From Comamonadaceae bacterium (lineage in GTDB: Bacteria; Pseudomonadota; Gammaproteobacteria; Burkholderiales; Burkholderiaceae_C): DNA of 11,153 bases. The position numbers were made by a program, and so were the translations under genes. Below, piece after piece: positions 1 to 7,556 of the stretch. The notes under the pieces are model-generated. The model saw only the letters and a program-made list of their open reading frames with translations. It was not told the DNA's origin and did not search any database. The stretch covers positions 1-11,153 of the forward strand of contig CANBQX010000056.1 in the NCBI GenBank assembly GCA_947371775.1. Reading direction: 5' to 3'. How positions within the stretch are numbered: the first letter of the stretch is position 1; each line of letters opens with the position of its first letter.

Positions 1-432
1 GAAATCATTTATGTGGAGCGTGCCTTCAGTGAACGTTCGGGTATGCAAGTGGTGCGTGCCATTGGCGGACGTGCGCCGCTGCACCTCACATCGGTGGGCA
101 AATTGTTCCTGGCCGCCGACGATCCCCAACGCATTCGGGCCTATGCGACGCGCACCGGTCTGCAAGGGCAAACCAAAAACAGCATTACCGACTTGCCGCG
201 GCTGGAGCGAGAACTCTCGCGCGTGCGCCAATCCGGCCAAGCCAATGACAATGAAGAACTGGAGCTGGGAGTACGCTGCATGGCAGCGGGCGTTTACGAC
301 GACCAGGCCAAGCTGGTAGCCGGCCTGTCGATTTCGTCACCCTCAGGCCGCATGGACGATGCCTGGATGCCCAAGCTCAAAGAAACCGCCCAGCAAATAT
401 CCCAAACGCTGGGATACCGCGGCGGCGCTTAG
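1..432 (+). CDS. IclR-family transcriptional regulator, C-terminal effector-binding part (5' cut by window edge)
   Basis: This is the last 143 codons of an IclR-type regulator. The reading frame is open from base 1, so the start and the N-terminal winged-helix DNA-binding domain lie outside the window. What is visible is most of the effector-binding domain. It shows the typical RxPLHLTSVGKLFLA segment near the beginning and, further on, the E-L-x-x-GVRCMAAGVYD and VAGLSISSPSGRM blocks that line the ligand pocket in this family. The methionines at bases 11-45 are internal. IclR proteins usually bind a small carboxylic or aromatic metabolite and control a nearby catabolic operon. The target would lie to the left and cannot be named. 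The TAG stop overlaps the stop of the convergent peptidase gene by 4 bp. Family call is firm; ligand and regulon are unknown. Confidence 0.9.
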   Translation, partial: EIIYVERAFSERSGMQVVRAIGGRAPLHLTSVGKLFLAADDPQRIRAYATRTGLQGQTKNSITDLPRLERELSRVRQSGQANDNEELELGVRCMAAGVYDDQAKLVAGLSISSPSGRMDDAWMPKLKETAQQISQTLGYRGGA

Positions 433-1490
433 TTGGTTCGGACGCGAAGGTCGGTGGCCACGGAGGCCACTGGCGCACCGCGATTGAGTACCGAAGGATT
501 GGACTCCACCCAATGGCGCACGCGTTCCGCATCTGCGATGCGGCTCAGTTTGCCCGCCGAATCCAAAAACACCATGATGAGCTTGCGCCCCGCTACCTTG
601 GCCTGCATGACCAGGCACTGGCCGGCTTCAGAGATGTAGCCGGTTTTTTGCAGGCCAATGTCCCAAGCAGGGCTTTTTACCAGGCGGTTAGTGTTGTTAA
701 AGCGCAGTGTGCGCCGGCCGACTTCAACGTCATAGCCAGGCGAAGTGGACAACTCACGCAGGGTCGGGTTGCCATAGGCATAGGCCACCAGAGTGGCCAA
801 ATCGGTGGCGCTGGACTGGTTTTTGCTGGACAAGCCGGTGGGCTCCACATAGCTCGTGGAGTGCATGCCCAAAGCCGTGGCTTTGGCGTTCATCAGACTC
901 ACAAAAACACCCAAGCCGCCGGGGTAACTGCGACCCAAGGCATGGGCGGCCCGGTTTTCGCTGGACATCAAGGCCAAGTGCAACAGCTCGCCGCGCGACA
1001 GCACGGTGCCGACGTTCAAGCGTGAGCGACTGCCTTTTTCCATATCCACATCAGCCTGGGAGATGGTGATCAGCTCATCCATCGGAAGTTTGGCTTCGGT
1101 CACCAGCACACCAGTCATCAGCTTGGTGATGGACGCAATCGGCAGCACGGCTGATTCATTCTTTTGCAAGAGCACTTCTTTGGTGTCCTGGTCAATCACC
1201 AGCGCCACACTGGATTTCAGCGCCAGCGTGTCGCGTGCTGCGTGCAGACCGGCCGCTTCGCCAAAAGAAGGCTTGGCGGGCGCAGCGGATGCGGCCGCCA
1301 CGCGTTTCACGACGCGTTTGACGGCAGCCTTGGTCTTGCCACGGCTACCAGCTGAGGGATTTCCGTTGTCGTTTGTGACGTTCAGCGCCAATGCGCCCGT
1401 GCCGAAGGCGAAGGCGGCGGTAAACAATGCAACAGAGAGTAGTTTTTTATGCAATTTGTGTCCAACGAAGGCGTGGCGCGAGCCGATCAA
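429..1490 (-). CDS. pbpG: D-alanyl-D-alanine endopeptidase, PBP7 type (serine peptidase S11)
   Basis: Periplasmic penicillin-binding protein that cleaves D-Ala-containing peptide bonds in peptidoglycan. The three active-site motifs of the family are all present: S120-I-T-K123 (nucleophile Ser and Lys), S177-E-N179 and K282-T-G284. Residues about 13-36 form a signal peptide (LHKKLL, then a hydrophobic run ending in GALAL). A Lys/Arg/Ala-rich linker at 49-73 precedes the catalytic domain. The start is uncertain. No ATG exists before the signal peptide; TTG at 1490 is the longest option, and TTG at 1454 (residue 13) also gives a good signal peptide. A candidate promoter lies at 1518-1545. PBP7-type enzymes hydrolyse cross-links, whereas PBP5-type ones trim the terminal D-Ala. 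The length (about 340-353 aa, no large C-terminal domain) favours PBP7, but this is by resemblance. It is convergent with the IclR gene and downstream of leuA in the same direction. Confidence 0.85.
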   Translation of the reverse strand: MIGSRHAFVGHKLHKKLLSVALFTAAFAFGTGALALNVTNDNGNPSAGSRGKTKAAVKRVVKRVAAASAAPAKPSFGEAAGLHAARDTLALKSSVALVIDQDTKEVLLQKNESAVLPIASITKLMTGVLVTEAKLPMDELITISQADVDMEKGSRSRLNVGTVLSRGELLHLALMSSENRAAHALGRSYPGGLGVFVSLMNAKATALGMHSTSYVEPTGLSSKNQSSATDLATLVAYAYGNPTLRELSTSPGYDVEVGRRTLRFNNTNRLVKSPAWDIGLQKTGYISEAGQCLVMQAKVAGRKLIMVFLDSAGKLSRIADAERVRHWVESNPSVLNRGAPVASVATDLRVRTN

Positions 1491-1517
1491 AGCTCTGGCG
1501 CGCAGAAAAGGTGCCCG

Positions 1518-1545
1518 AGTTTAGCCAAAAATCCTCTGAAATCAA
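1518..1545 (-). promoter_or_regulatory. Candidate sigma70 promoter for the PBP7-type peptidase gene
   Basis: On the minus strand a TTGATT box (1540-1545) is followed after 16 bp by TAAACT (1518-1523). These match the -35 and -10 consensus at 4 of 6 and 4 of 6 positions. Transcription would begin near 1511, about 20 nt before the TTG at 1490. This was found by eye and there is no experimental support. Confidence 0.4.
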
Positions 1546-1549
1546 GCAC

Positions 1550-1571
1550 TTGCATGAGAAACATCATGCAA
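1550..1571. repeat. 8-bp perfect inverted repeat between leuA and the peptidase gene
   Basis: TTGCATGA (1550-1557) and TCATGCAA (1564-1571) are exact reverse complements around a 6-nt loop. The repeat begins 18 bp past the leuA stop and ends 4 bp upstream of the candidate -35 box of the peptidase gene. It could be a weak leuA terminator or an operator for the peptidase gene. The arms are AT-rich and no run of T follows on the minus strand, so an intrinsic terminator is not well supported. Confidence 0.5.
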
Positions 1572-1589
1572 ATCCGTGTAAATCTGCGG

Positions 1590-3128
1590 TCAACCTTGCG
1601 CGGCGACCCGGTCAGCCTTGCTTTGCAGCTTATTGAGCGCACTCAAATACGCCTTGGCCGACGCCACCACGATGTCGGGGTCGGAGCCGGTGCCATTGAC
1701 AACCCGACCGCTGTTTTGCAGACGTACGGTCACTTCCCCCTGGCTCTCGGTCGACCCGCTGATGGCATTGACCGAATACAAGACCATTTCCGCACCACTT
1801 TGCACATGGGCTTCAATCGCCTTGAGCGAGGCGTCGACCGGCCCATTGCCGTCGGACTCCGAATGAATTTCGTGGCCACCGCTGGTAAACACGACCCGCG
1901 CATGCGGCCGTTCGCCCGTTTCGCTGTGCTGCGCTAAGGAAACAAACGCAAACTGCTCTTTGTCCTGCGACACGCTCTCATCGCTGACCAAGGCCAAAAT
2001 GTCTTCGTCAAAAATCTCTGCCTTGCGGTCGGCCAGTTCTTTGAACCGGGCAAACGCGGCATTGATCTCCGCCTCGCTGTCGAGCTGCACGCCCAACTCA
2101 TTGAGGCGCTGCTTGAAGGCATTGCGACCACTGAGCTTGCCCAGTACCAACTTGTTGGCACTCCAGCCCACGTCTTCGGCGCGCATGATCTCGTAGGTAT
2201 CGCGTGCCTTGAGTACGCCATCCTGGTGAATGCCTGAGGCGTGGGCAAACGCATTGGCGCCGACCACCGCTTTGTTGGGCTGCACCACGAAGCCGGTGGT
2301 TTGGCTGACCATGCGGCTGGCGGCCAAAATGTGGCGCGTGTCAATGCCCAGGTCCAGACCAAAGTAGTCGCGCCGGGTTTTGACAGCCATGACCACTTCT
2401 TCCAAGCTGCAATTGCCGGCGCGCTCGCCCAGGCCGTTGATGGTGCATTCGACTTGGCGCGCGCCGCCGATTTTGACGCCCGCCAGCGAGTTGGCGACCG
2501 CCATGCCCAGGTCATTGTGGCAGTGCACCGACCAAATGGCTTTGTCCGAATTGGGGATGCGCTCGCGCAGCGATTTGATGAAGTTGCCATACAACTCCGG
2601 CACGCCGTAGCCCACGGTGTCCGGGACATTGATGGTGGTGGCACCTTCATTGATCACCGCTTCCAACACCCGGCACAAAAAGTCGGGGTCGCTGCGGTAG
2701 CCGTCTTCGGGGCTGAATTCAATGTCGGCCACCAGATTGCGCGCAAAACGCACCGACTGCTTGGCTTGCTCAAACACCTGGTCCGGTGTCATGCGCAGCT
2801 TTTTTTCCATGTGCAGCGCAGAGGTGGCAATAAAGGTGTGAATGCGCGCACTGTTGGCGCCTTTGAGCGCCTCGGCAGCGCGAGAGATATCGCGGTCATT
2901 CGCACGGGCGAGAGAACACACGGTGGAGTCTTTGATGGTCTTGGCCACGAGCTGCACTGCATCAAAGTCGCCGTTAGAGCTGGCCGCGAAACCGGCTTCA
3001 ATCACGTCCACCTTGAGCCGCTCCAACTGGCGCGCGATGCGCACTTTTTCATCGCGGGTCATGGAGGCACCCGGCGACTGTTCGCCGTCGCGCAAAGTGG
3101 TGTCAAAAATAATCAGTTTGTCAGACAT
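1590..3128 (-). CDS. leuA: 2-isopropylmalate synthase
   Basis: Catalyses the first committed step of leucine synthesis in the cytoplasm: acetyl-CoA plus 2-ketoisovalerate gives 2-isopropylmalate. The 512-aa protein has the usual length of the bacterial form. An N-terminal TIM-barrel domain (about 1-270) opens with the signature DTTLRDGEQSPGA (9-21). The metal ligands are D14, H202 and H204 in VHCHNDLG and N239 after the GLGERAG loop (232-238). The C-terminal part (about 380-505) matches the LeuA regulatory domain that binds leucine, so feedback inhibition is expected. ATG at 3128 is preceded by GGGAG at 8-nt spacing. It is the last gene of the ilv-pssA-leuA run and starts 47 bp after the pssA stop. 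No clear intrinsic terminator follows. No anomalies were seen. Identification is firm. Confidence 0.97.
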   Translation of the reverse strand: MSDKLIIFDTTLRDGEQSPGASMTRDEKVRIARQLERLKVDVIEAGFAASSNGDFDAVQLVAKTIKDSTVCSLARANDRDISRAAEALKGANSARIHTFIATSALHMEKKLRMTPDQVFEQAKQSVRFARNLVADIEFSPEDGYRSDPDFLCRVLEAVINEGATTINVPDTVGYGVPELYGNFIKSLRERIPNSDKAIWSVHCHNDLGMAVANSLAGVKIGGARQVECTINGLGERAGNCSLEEVVMAVKTRRDYFGLDLGIDTRHILAASRMVSQTTGFVVQPNKAVVGANAFAHASGIHQDGVLKARDTYEIMRAEDVGWSANKLVLGKLSGRNAFKQRLNELGVQLDSEAEINAAFARFKELADRKAEIFDEDILALVSDESVSQDKEQFAFVSLAQHSETGERPHARVVFTSGGHEIHSESDGNGPVDASLKAIEAHVQSGAEMVLYSVNAISGSTESQGEVTVRLQNSGRVVNGTGSDPDIVVASAKAYLSALNKLQSKADRVAAQG

Positions 3129-3175
3129 TTTTCTTCTCCCAATGCAGTGAAAGACACGCGGCTGCGTGGCCGTAC

Positions 3176-3991
3176 TTAACGGTGCATGCCACGCTCATCA
3201 GGCTCGTCTGTCGAGGTGCTGATGACGCTGGTGTGGATACCCTTGAACTTGCGCACTCCATAGACGATGTAGCCACTCATGCCATAGGCCACGAACACGC
3301 CAAACATCACCGTGGGCGGGTCGATATTGATCACGGCAATGCCCAGCGCGATCATGACGATCACAGCAAACGGCACGCTTTGCTTCATGCTCACGTCTTT
3401 GAAGCTGTAAAACGGCACATTGGTCACCATGGTCAGACCGGCGTAGAGCACCCAGGCAAACACAAACCACGAGACGCTGGCAGCAGGAATGCCCCGGTCG
3501 GTACACCACCACATAAAACCGGCCACCAAGGCTGCCGCGGCAGGAGAGGGCAAGCCCTGGAAATAGCGCTTGTCCACCACATGGGTGTTGACATTAAAGC
3601 GCGCCAAGCGCAGTGCTGCGCAGGCGCAGTACACAAACGCTGCAAACCAGCCCCACTTGCCCAGGCCCTTGAGCACCCAAACGTATGAAATGAGTGCAGG
3701 AGCCGCTCCAAAAGACACCATGTCCGACAAAGAGTCCATTTGCTCACCAAAGGCGCTTTGCGTGTTGGTCATGCGCGCCACGCGGCCGTCCAGGCTATCG
3801 AGCACCATGGCACAAAACACGCCGATGGCCGACTGCACAAACTGGCCTTCCATGGCCATCACGATGGCATAGAAACCGCCAAAAAGTGCCGCCAGGGTAA
3901 AGAGGTTGGGCAGTACGTAAATGCCCTTGCGGCGCTTGCGCACCAACACGGCGCCCTCGCCTTCCGCTGCCGTCTCGATTCCGTCATCCAT
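3176..3991 (-). CDS. pssA: CDP-diacylglycerol--serine O-phosphatidyltransferase (phosphatidylserine synthase)
   Basis: Integral membrane enzyme that makes phosphatidylserine from CDP-diacylglycerol and serine, the step leading to phosphatidylethanolamine. The CDP-alcohol phosphatidyltransferase signature is complete: D65-x2-D68-G69-x2-A72-R73-x8-G82-x3-D86-x3-D90. It is followed by several hydrophobic segments expected of a multi-pass protein. The N-terminus (1-23) is polar, ending in a basic RKRRKG stretch just before the first membrane segment (about 25-47). At 271 aa it is the membrane-embedded type II enzyme, not the phospholipase D-like E. coli type. The ATG at 3991 is fixed by a perfect AGGAGG at 3998-4003 with 6-nt spacing. 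It lies between ilvC and leuA on the same strand. The phosphatidylserine decarboxylase gene (psd) that would use its product is not in the window. Confidence 0.95.
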   Translation of the reverse strand: MDDGIETAAEGEGAVLVRKRRKGIYVLPNLFTLAALFGGFYAIVMAMEGQFVQSAIGVFCAMVLDSLDGRVARMTNTQSAFGEQMDSLSDMVSFGAAPALISYVWVLKGLGKWGWFAAFVYCACAALRLARFNVNTHVVDKRYFQGLPSPAAAALVAGFMWWCTDRGIPAASVSWFVFAWVLYAGLTMVTNVPFYSFKDVSMKQSVPFAVIVMIALGIAVINIDPPTVMFGVFVAYGMSGYIVYGVRKFKGIHTSVISTSTDEPDERGMHR

Positions 3992-3997
3992 GTCAAT

Positions 3998-4003
3998 CCT
4001 CCT
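3998..4003 (-). promoter_or_regulatory. Consensus ribosome binding site of pssA
   Basis: Minus-strand AGGAGG, 6 nt before the ATG of pssA. It is the strongest Shine-Dalgarno sequence in the window. It suggests that pssA is translated independently rather than by coupling to ilvC, whose stop lies 108 bp upstream. Confidence 0.8.
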
Positions 4004-4053
4004 GCCTCAATACCTTCAGTGTACGCCGCAGCCCTGCTTGCCCCACCACAAAT

Positions 4054-4081
4054 GTCAAAGGCCACCGAAGTGGCCTTTGAC
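4054..4081 (-). terminator. Strong UUCG-loop hairpin after ilvC (terminator-like)
   Basis: The arms 4054-4065 and 4070-4081 are perfect 12-bp reverse complements around a 4-nt loop. Read on the minus strand the loop is C-UUCG-G, the extra-stable tetraloop common in intrinsic terminators. The hairpin begins 18 nt past the ilvC stop. The downstream tract is only ATTTGTGG, so termination may be partial, or the structure may mainly protect the ilvC mRNA 3' end from exonucleases. Read on the plus strand the loop is CGAA and no T-rich tract follows, so the minus strand is the likely sense. Confidence 0.65.
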
Positions 4082-4099
4082 GGCAAGGCACAGGCTTGC

Positions 4100-5116
4100 T
4101 TAGTTGCGGGTCTGGTCCACCAGCTTGTTTTTCTTGATCCAGGGCATCATCGCGCGCAGGGTCTCGCCCACTTGCTCGATTTGGTGCTCGGAGGTCAAAC
4201 GACGACGGCTCAGCAGCGTAGGTGCGCCGGCCTTGTTTTCCAAGATGAAGCTCTTGGCGTATTCGCCAGTCTGAATGTCTTTCAGGCACTGGCGCATCGC
4301 GTCTTTGGTAGCCGCGGTCACGATACGGGGGCCGGTAACGTATTCGCCGTATTCCGCATTGTTGGAGATCGAGTAATTCATGTTGGCGATGCCGCCTTCA
4401 TAAATCATGTCCACAATCAGCTTGAGCTCGTGCAAGCACTCGAAATAGGCCATTTCAGGCGCGTATCCAGCTTCCACCAGGGTCTCAAAACCAGCCTTGA
4501 TCAGCTCGACCGTGCCACCGCACAGAACCGCTTGTTCGCCGAACAAGTCAGTCTCGGTTTCTTCGCGGAAATTGGTTTCGATGATGCCGGCTTTGCCGCC
4601 GCCGTTGGCCATGGCATAACTCAGGGCCAGTTCACGGGTGCGGCCCGATTTGTCTTGGTGCACGGCGATCAGGTGAGGAACGCCGCCACCTTGGGCGTAA
4701 GTGCCGCGCACGGTGTGGCCGGGAGCCTTGGGCGCCACCATCCAGACGTCCAGGTCCGCGCGGGGCGTCACCAGGCCGTAGTGCACATTGAAGCCGTGGG
4801 CAAACACCAGCGATGCGCCCTGCTTGATATTGGGTTCCACGTCATGGCTGTACACCGCGCCGATTTGCTCGTCGGGCAACAAAATCATTACGACATCTGC
4901 GCTGCGCACAGCGTCAGCAACTTCTGCCACCTTCAAGCCTGCTTTTTCAACCTTGGGCCAGGAAGCGCCGCCTTTGCGCAGACCGACCACGACATTGACA
5001 CCGCTGTCGTTCAGGTTTTGCGCGTGGGCGTGGCCTTGGCTGCCGTAGCCAATGATGGCAACTGTTTTTCCCTTGATCAGGCTCAGGTCGCAATCTTTGT
5101 CGTAATAAACTTTCAT
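4100..5116 (-). CDS. ilvC: Ketol-acid reductoisomerase (NADP+), class I
   Basis: Second step of valine/isoleucine synthesis: Mg-dependent rearrangement and NADPH reduction of acetolactate or acetohydroxybutyrate. The 338-aa length is that of the short class I enzyme. The Rossmann motif GYGSQGHAHA lies at 23-32. The cofactor loop GLRKGGASW (45-53) carries the Arg and Ser typical of NADPH preference. The catalytic and metal residues fall at D190, E194, E226, E230 and S251 in the knotted C-terminal domain, all present. An upstream in-frame ATG at 5182 would add 22 residues unlike the family. ATG at 5116 is preferred because GGAG sits 6 nt before it and the protein then begins MKVYYDKDCD as in homologues. 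It follows ilvH after 146 bp and is followed by a strong hairpin. Confidence 0.97.
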   Translation of the reverse strand: MKVYYDKDCDLSLIKGKTVAIIGYGSQGHAHAQNLNDSGVNVVVGLRKGGASWPKVEKAGLKVAEVADAVRSADVVMILLPDEQIGAVYSHDVEPNIKQGASLVFAHGFNVHYGLVTPRADLDVWMVAPKAPGHTVRGTYAQGGGVPHLIAVHQDKSGRTRELALSYAMANGGGKAGIIETNFREETETDLFGEQAVLCGGTVELIKAGFETLVEAGYAPEMAYFECLHELKLIVDMIYEGGIANMNYSISNNAEYGEYVTGPRIVTAATKDAMRQCLKDIQTGEYAKSFILENKAGAPTLLSRRRLTSEHQIEQVGETLRAMMPWIKKNKLVDQTRN

Positions 5117-5262
5117 TTTCTTCTCCGAATAAATTAGGGCCGGTGGCGCCTGGTTGCAAAACACTTGCTCTACTCCGGGCAAAACGAATCCGTTTCACCC
5201 CCACTGTCCGAACGCGCAGAGCATGCCGATAAAGCGCGCGTCCGAAAAACCTGTTCGCGCAG
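5117..5262 (-). other. ilvH-ilvC spacer (146 bp)
   Basis: The spacer is longer than the other gaps of the operon. It contains the ilvC Shine-Dalgarno (GGAG, 5123-5126) and a short inverted repeat (AAACG 5182-5186 with CGTTT 5191-5195). On the minus strand it also has two copies of CTGCGCG. TTGCAA (5154-5159) followed after 17 bp by TAATTT resembles a promoter, but it would start transcription inside the ribosome binding site, so I do not call it. No terminator with a T tract is seen. Read-through from ilvH into ilvC is plausible. Confidence 0.45.
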
Positions 5263-5754
5263 TTACACCCGCAAAATCCGCTCGCCGCGTCCGATGCCGC
5301 TGGAGCCGGTACGCACCGTTTCCAAAATCGCGCCCGGCTCAATCGCCTGCAGGAACGCGTCGTTCTTGGACTGGTCGCCCGTCAACTCGATGGTGTAGCT
5401 TTTGTCGGTGACGTCAATGATGCGGCCGCGGAAGATGTCGGCCATGCGCTTCATTTCTTCACGCTCTTTGCCGACCGCGCGCACTTTGACCATCATCAAC
5501 TCGCGCTCAATGTAGGCGCCTTCGGTCAGGTCGACCACTTTGACGACTTCGATCAAACGGTTCAGGTGCTTGGTGATTTGTTCAATCACGTCATCTGAAC
5601 CTGTGGTTTGAATCGTCATGCGCGACAAGCTGGCATCCTCAGTGGGCGCCACGGTGAGCGACTCAATGTTGTAACCCCGGGCTGAAAAAAGGCCCACGAC
5701 CCGCGACAAAGCGCCGGGTTCGTTTTCAAGCAAAACTGCAATGATGTGTTTCAT
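5263..5754 (-). CDS. ilvH: Acetolactate synthase III, small regulatory subunit
   Basis: Regulatory partner of the large subunit. It activates the enzyme and confers valine feedback inhibition. The 163-aa length equals that of E. coli IlvH. An N-terminal ACT domain (about 1-75) begins MKHIIAVLLENEPGALSRV. The residues known from E. coli IlvH to matter for valine binding, N11, G14 and N29 (in RGYNIESL), are intact, so a valine-sensitive enzyme is expected. The C-terminal half (about 80-160) carries the IFRGRIIDVT block of the family. ATG at 5754 has AGAGGA upstream at about 10-nt spacing. The gene starts 26 bp after the ilvI stop, consistent with one transcript making both subunits. Confidence 0.96.
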   Translation of the reverse strand: MKHIIAVLLENEPGALSRVVGLFSARGYNIESLTVAPTEDASLSRMTIQTTGSDDVIEQITKHLNRLIEVVKVVDLTEGAYIERELMMVKVRAVGKEREEMKRMADIFRGRIIDVTDKSYTIELTGDQSKNDAFLQAIEPGAILETVRTGSSGIGRGERILRV

Positions 5755-5780
5755 AAGCGTAGATTCCTCTTTTCGCCGTG

Positions 5781-7556
5781 CTAGAGATCTTCTGCGCCGA
5801 GCAGCATTTCGGTAATGCCCTTGCCCGCCTGCACCATGGGGAACACGTTCTCGGTGGGGTCGGTACGGAAATCCATGAACACGGTGCGGTCCTTCAGGCG
5901 GCGGGCCTCACGCAATGCGGGCTCCACGTCCTCAGGGCGCTCAATCAGCATCCCGACGTGGCCATAGGCCTCGGCAAGTTTCACGAAGTTGGGCAGCGCG
6001 TCCATATAGCTATGGCTGTAGCGGCCTTCGTAGTCGATCTCTTGCCATTGGCGCACCATGCCCAAGTAGCGGTTGTTCAAGGCACAGATCTTGATCGGCG
6101 TGTTGTACTGCAGGCAGGTGGAGAGCTCTTGAATGCACATTTGCACCGAGCCTTCGCCCGTGATGCAAAACACCTCGCTGTCGGGCTTGGCCAGTTTGAT
6201 GCCCATGGCATAGGGAATGCCCACGCCCATGGTGCCCAGGCCACCGGAGTTGATCCAGCGGCGGGGCTCGTCAAACTTGTAATACTGCGCCGCCCACATC
6301 TGGTGCTGACCCACGTCGGAGGTGATGTAGGTGTCAGCGTCCTTGGTCATGTTCCACAAGGTTTCGACCACGTACTGCGGCTTGATCACATCGCCCTTGC
6401 CCAGGCTGTATTTCATGCAGTCACGGCTGCGCCAACCTTCAATCGTGTCCCACCACGCGCCGAGTGCACTGCTGTCAGGGCGCACAGCGCTTTCTTTGAT
6501 CATGGCGATCAGTTCCAGCAGCACCTCTTTGACATCGCCAACGATGGGAATGTCCACCTTCACGCGCTTGGAAATGCTGGACGGGTCGATGTCGATATGG
6601 ATGATTTTTCGCTCGTTTTGGGCGAAATGCTTGGGATTTCCAATCACGCGGTCGTCAAACCGTGCGCCCACAGCCAACAGCACATCGCAGTGCTGCATGG
6701 CGTTGTTGGCTTCGACCGTGCCGTGCATGCCCAACATGCCCAAAAACTTGCGGTCGCTCGCAGGGTAAGCGCCCAGACCCATGAGGGTGTTGGTGCAGGG
6801 GTAGCCCAGCATGTCCACCAGAGTGCGCAGCTCGGTCGACGCATTGCTCAGCAGCACACCGCCACCTGTGTAAATGTAGGGGCGCTTGGCGGTGAGCAAG
6901 AGCTGCAGGGCCTTGCGAATCTGACCGCCGTGACCCTTGCGAACCGGGTTGTAGGAGCGCATCTCCACTTTGGTCGGGTAACCCGTGTAAGGCACCTTCT
7001 TGAACGACACGTCTTTAGGAATGTCCACCACCACAGGGCCAGGACGGCCGCTGCGGGCAATATGGAAAGCCTTTTTCATGGTCTCCGCCAGGTCACGCGC
7101 GTCCTTGACCAGGAAGTTGTGCTTCACGATCGGGCGGGTAATACCCACGGTGTCGCACTCCTGGAATGCGTCCAAGCCAATGGCATGCGTGGGCACCTGA
7201 CCGGTGATGATCACCATCGGGATGCTGTCCATATAGGCGGTGGCGATTCCGGTGATCGCGTTGGTCACACCAGGGCCTGATGTCACGAGCGCCACGCCGA
7301 CATCGCCCGTTGCGCGGGCATAGCCGTCGGCCGCATGAACGGCAGCCTGTTCGTGGCGCACCAGCACATGCTGAATCGTATTTTGTTTGAAGAATGCGTC
7401 GTAAATGTGCAGAACGGCACCACCGGGGTAACCCCAGATGTACTTGACCTCTTCGGCCTGCAATGCCTTGACCAGAATCTCTGCGCCGCGCAATTCGTTA
7501 TGGGCGGATGTGTCGGCCGTGGCGGTGGAAGCCATTTCGGCTTTGGATAATTCCAT
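5781..7556 (-). CDS. ilvI: Acetolactate synthase III, large catalytic subunit
   Basis: Thiamine diphosphate (ThDP) enzyme that condenses two pyruvates to acetolactate, or pyruvate with 2-ketobutyrate. The 591-aa length fits the family. The N-terminal ThDP domain carries the catalytic glutamate E69 in VRHEQAAVHAADGYA. The central FAD-associated domain has RFDDR at 299-303. The C-terminal ThDP domain has GGLGTMGVGIP (438-448) and the diphosphate/Mg motif, which reads TGEGS (466-470) instead of the classic GDGS, then NN (494-495). GEG is, from memory, common in proteobacterial IlvI-type sequences. ATG at 7556 has AAAGG 6 nt upstream. Residues 1-20 are poorly conserved, and M8 could be an alternative start. 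It is the first gene of the operon, behind a long leader. Paralogue naming (ilvI versus ilvB) follows from the ilvH and ilvC neighbours. Confidence 0.96.
   Translation of the reverse strand: MELSKAEMASTATADTSAHNELRGAEILVKALQAEEVKYIWGYPGGAVLHIYDAFFKQNTIQHVLVRHEQAAVHAADGYARATGDVGVALVTSGPGVTNAITGIATAYMDSIPMVIITGQVPTHAIGLDAFQECDTVGITRPIVKHNFLVKDARDLAETMKKAFHIARSGRPGPVVVDIPKDVSFKKVPYTGYPTKVEMRSYNPVRKGHGGQIRKALQLLLTAKRPYIYTGGGVLLSNASTELRTLVDMLGYPCTNTLMGLGAYPASDRKFLGMLGMHGTVEANNAMQHCDVLLAVGARFDDRVIGNPKHFAQNERKIIHIDIDPSSISKRVKVDIPIVGDVKEVLLELIAMIKESAVRPDSSALGAWWDTIEGWRSRDCMKYSLGKGDVIKPQYVVETLWNMTKDADTYITSDVGQHQMWAAQYYKFDEPRRWINSGGLGTMGVGIPYAMGIKLAKPDSEVFCITGEGSVQMCIQELSTCLQYNTPIKICALNNRYLGMVRQWQEIDYEGRYSHSYMDALPNFVKLAEAYGHVGMLIERPEDVEPALREARRLKDRTVFMDFRTDPTENVFPMVQAGKGITEMLLGAEDL

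Noticed and set aside
2241..3179. 312-codon open frame on the plus strand opposite leuA
   Set aside because: Antisense shadow of leuA with low-complexity His/Ala/Gly/Val composition.
3740..5137. 465-codon open frame on the plus strand opposite pssA and ilvC
   Set aside because: It runs antisense across two real genes and the gap between them, including the hairpin. No domain or ribosome binding site supports it.
5117..5182. 22-residue N-terminal extension of IlvC
   Set aside because: A good ribosome binding site stands 6 nt before the ATG at 5116, and IlvC homologues begin at that methionine. The extension is spacer sequence.
5778..7280. 500-codon open frame on the plus strand opposite ilvI
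   Set aside because: It lies entirely antisense to a well conserved ilvI. Its His/Ala/Gly/Val-rich translation is the usual by-product of GC-rich codon usage on the opposite strand and has no recognisable domain.
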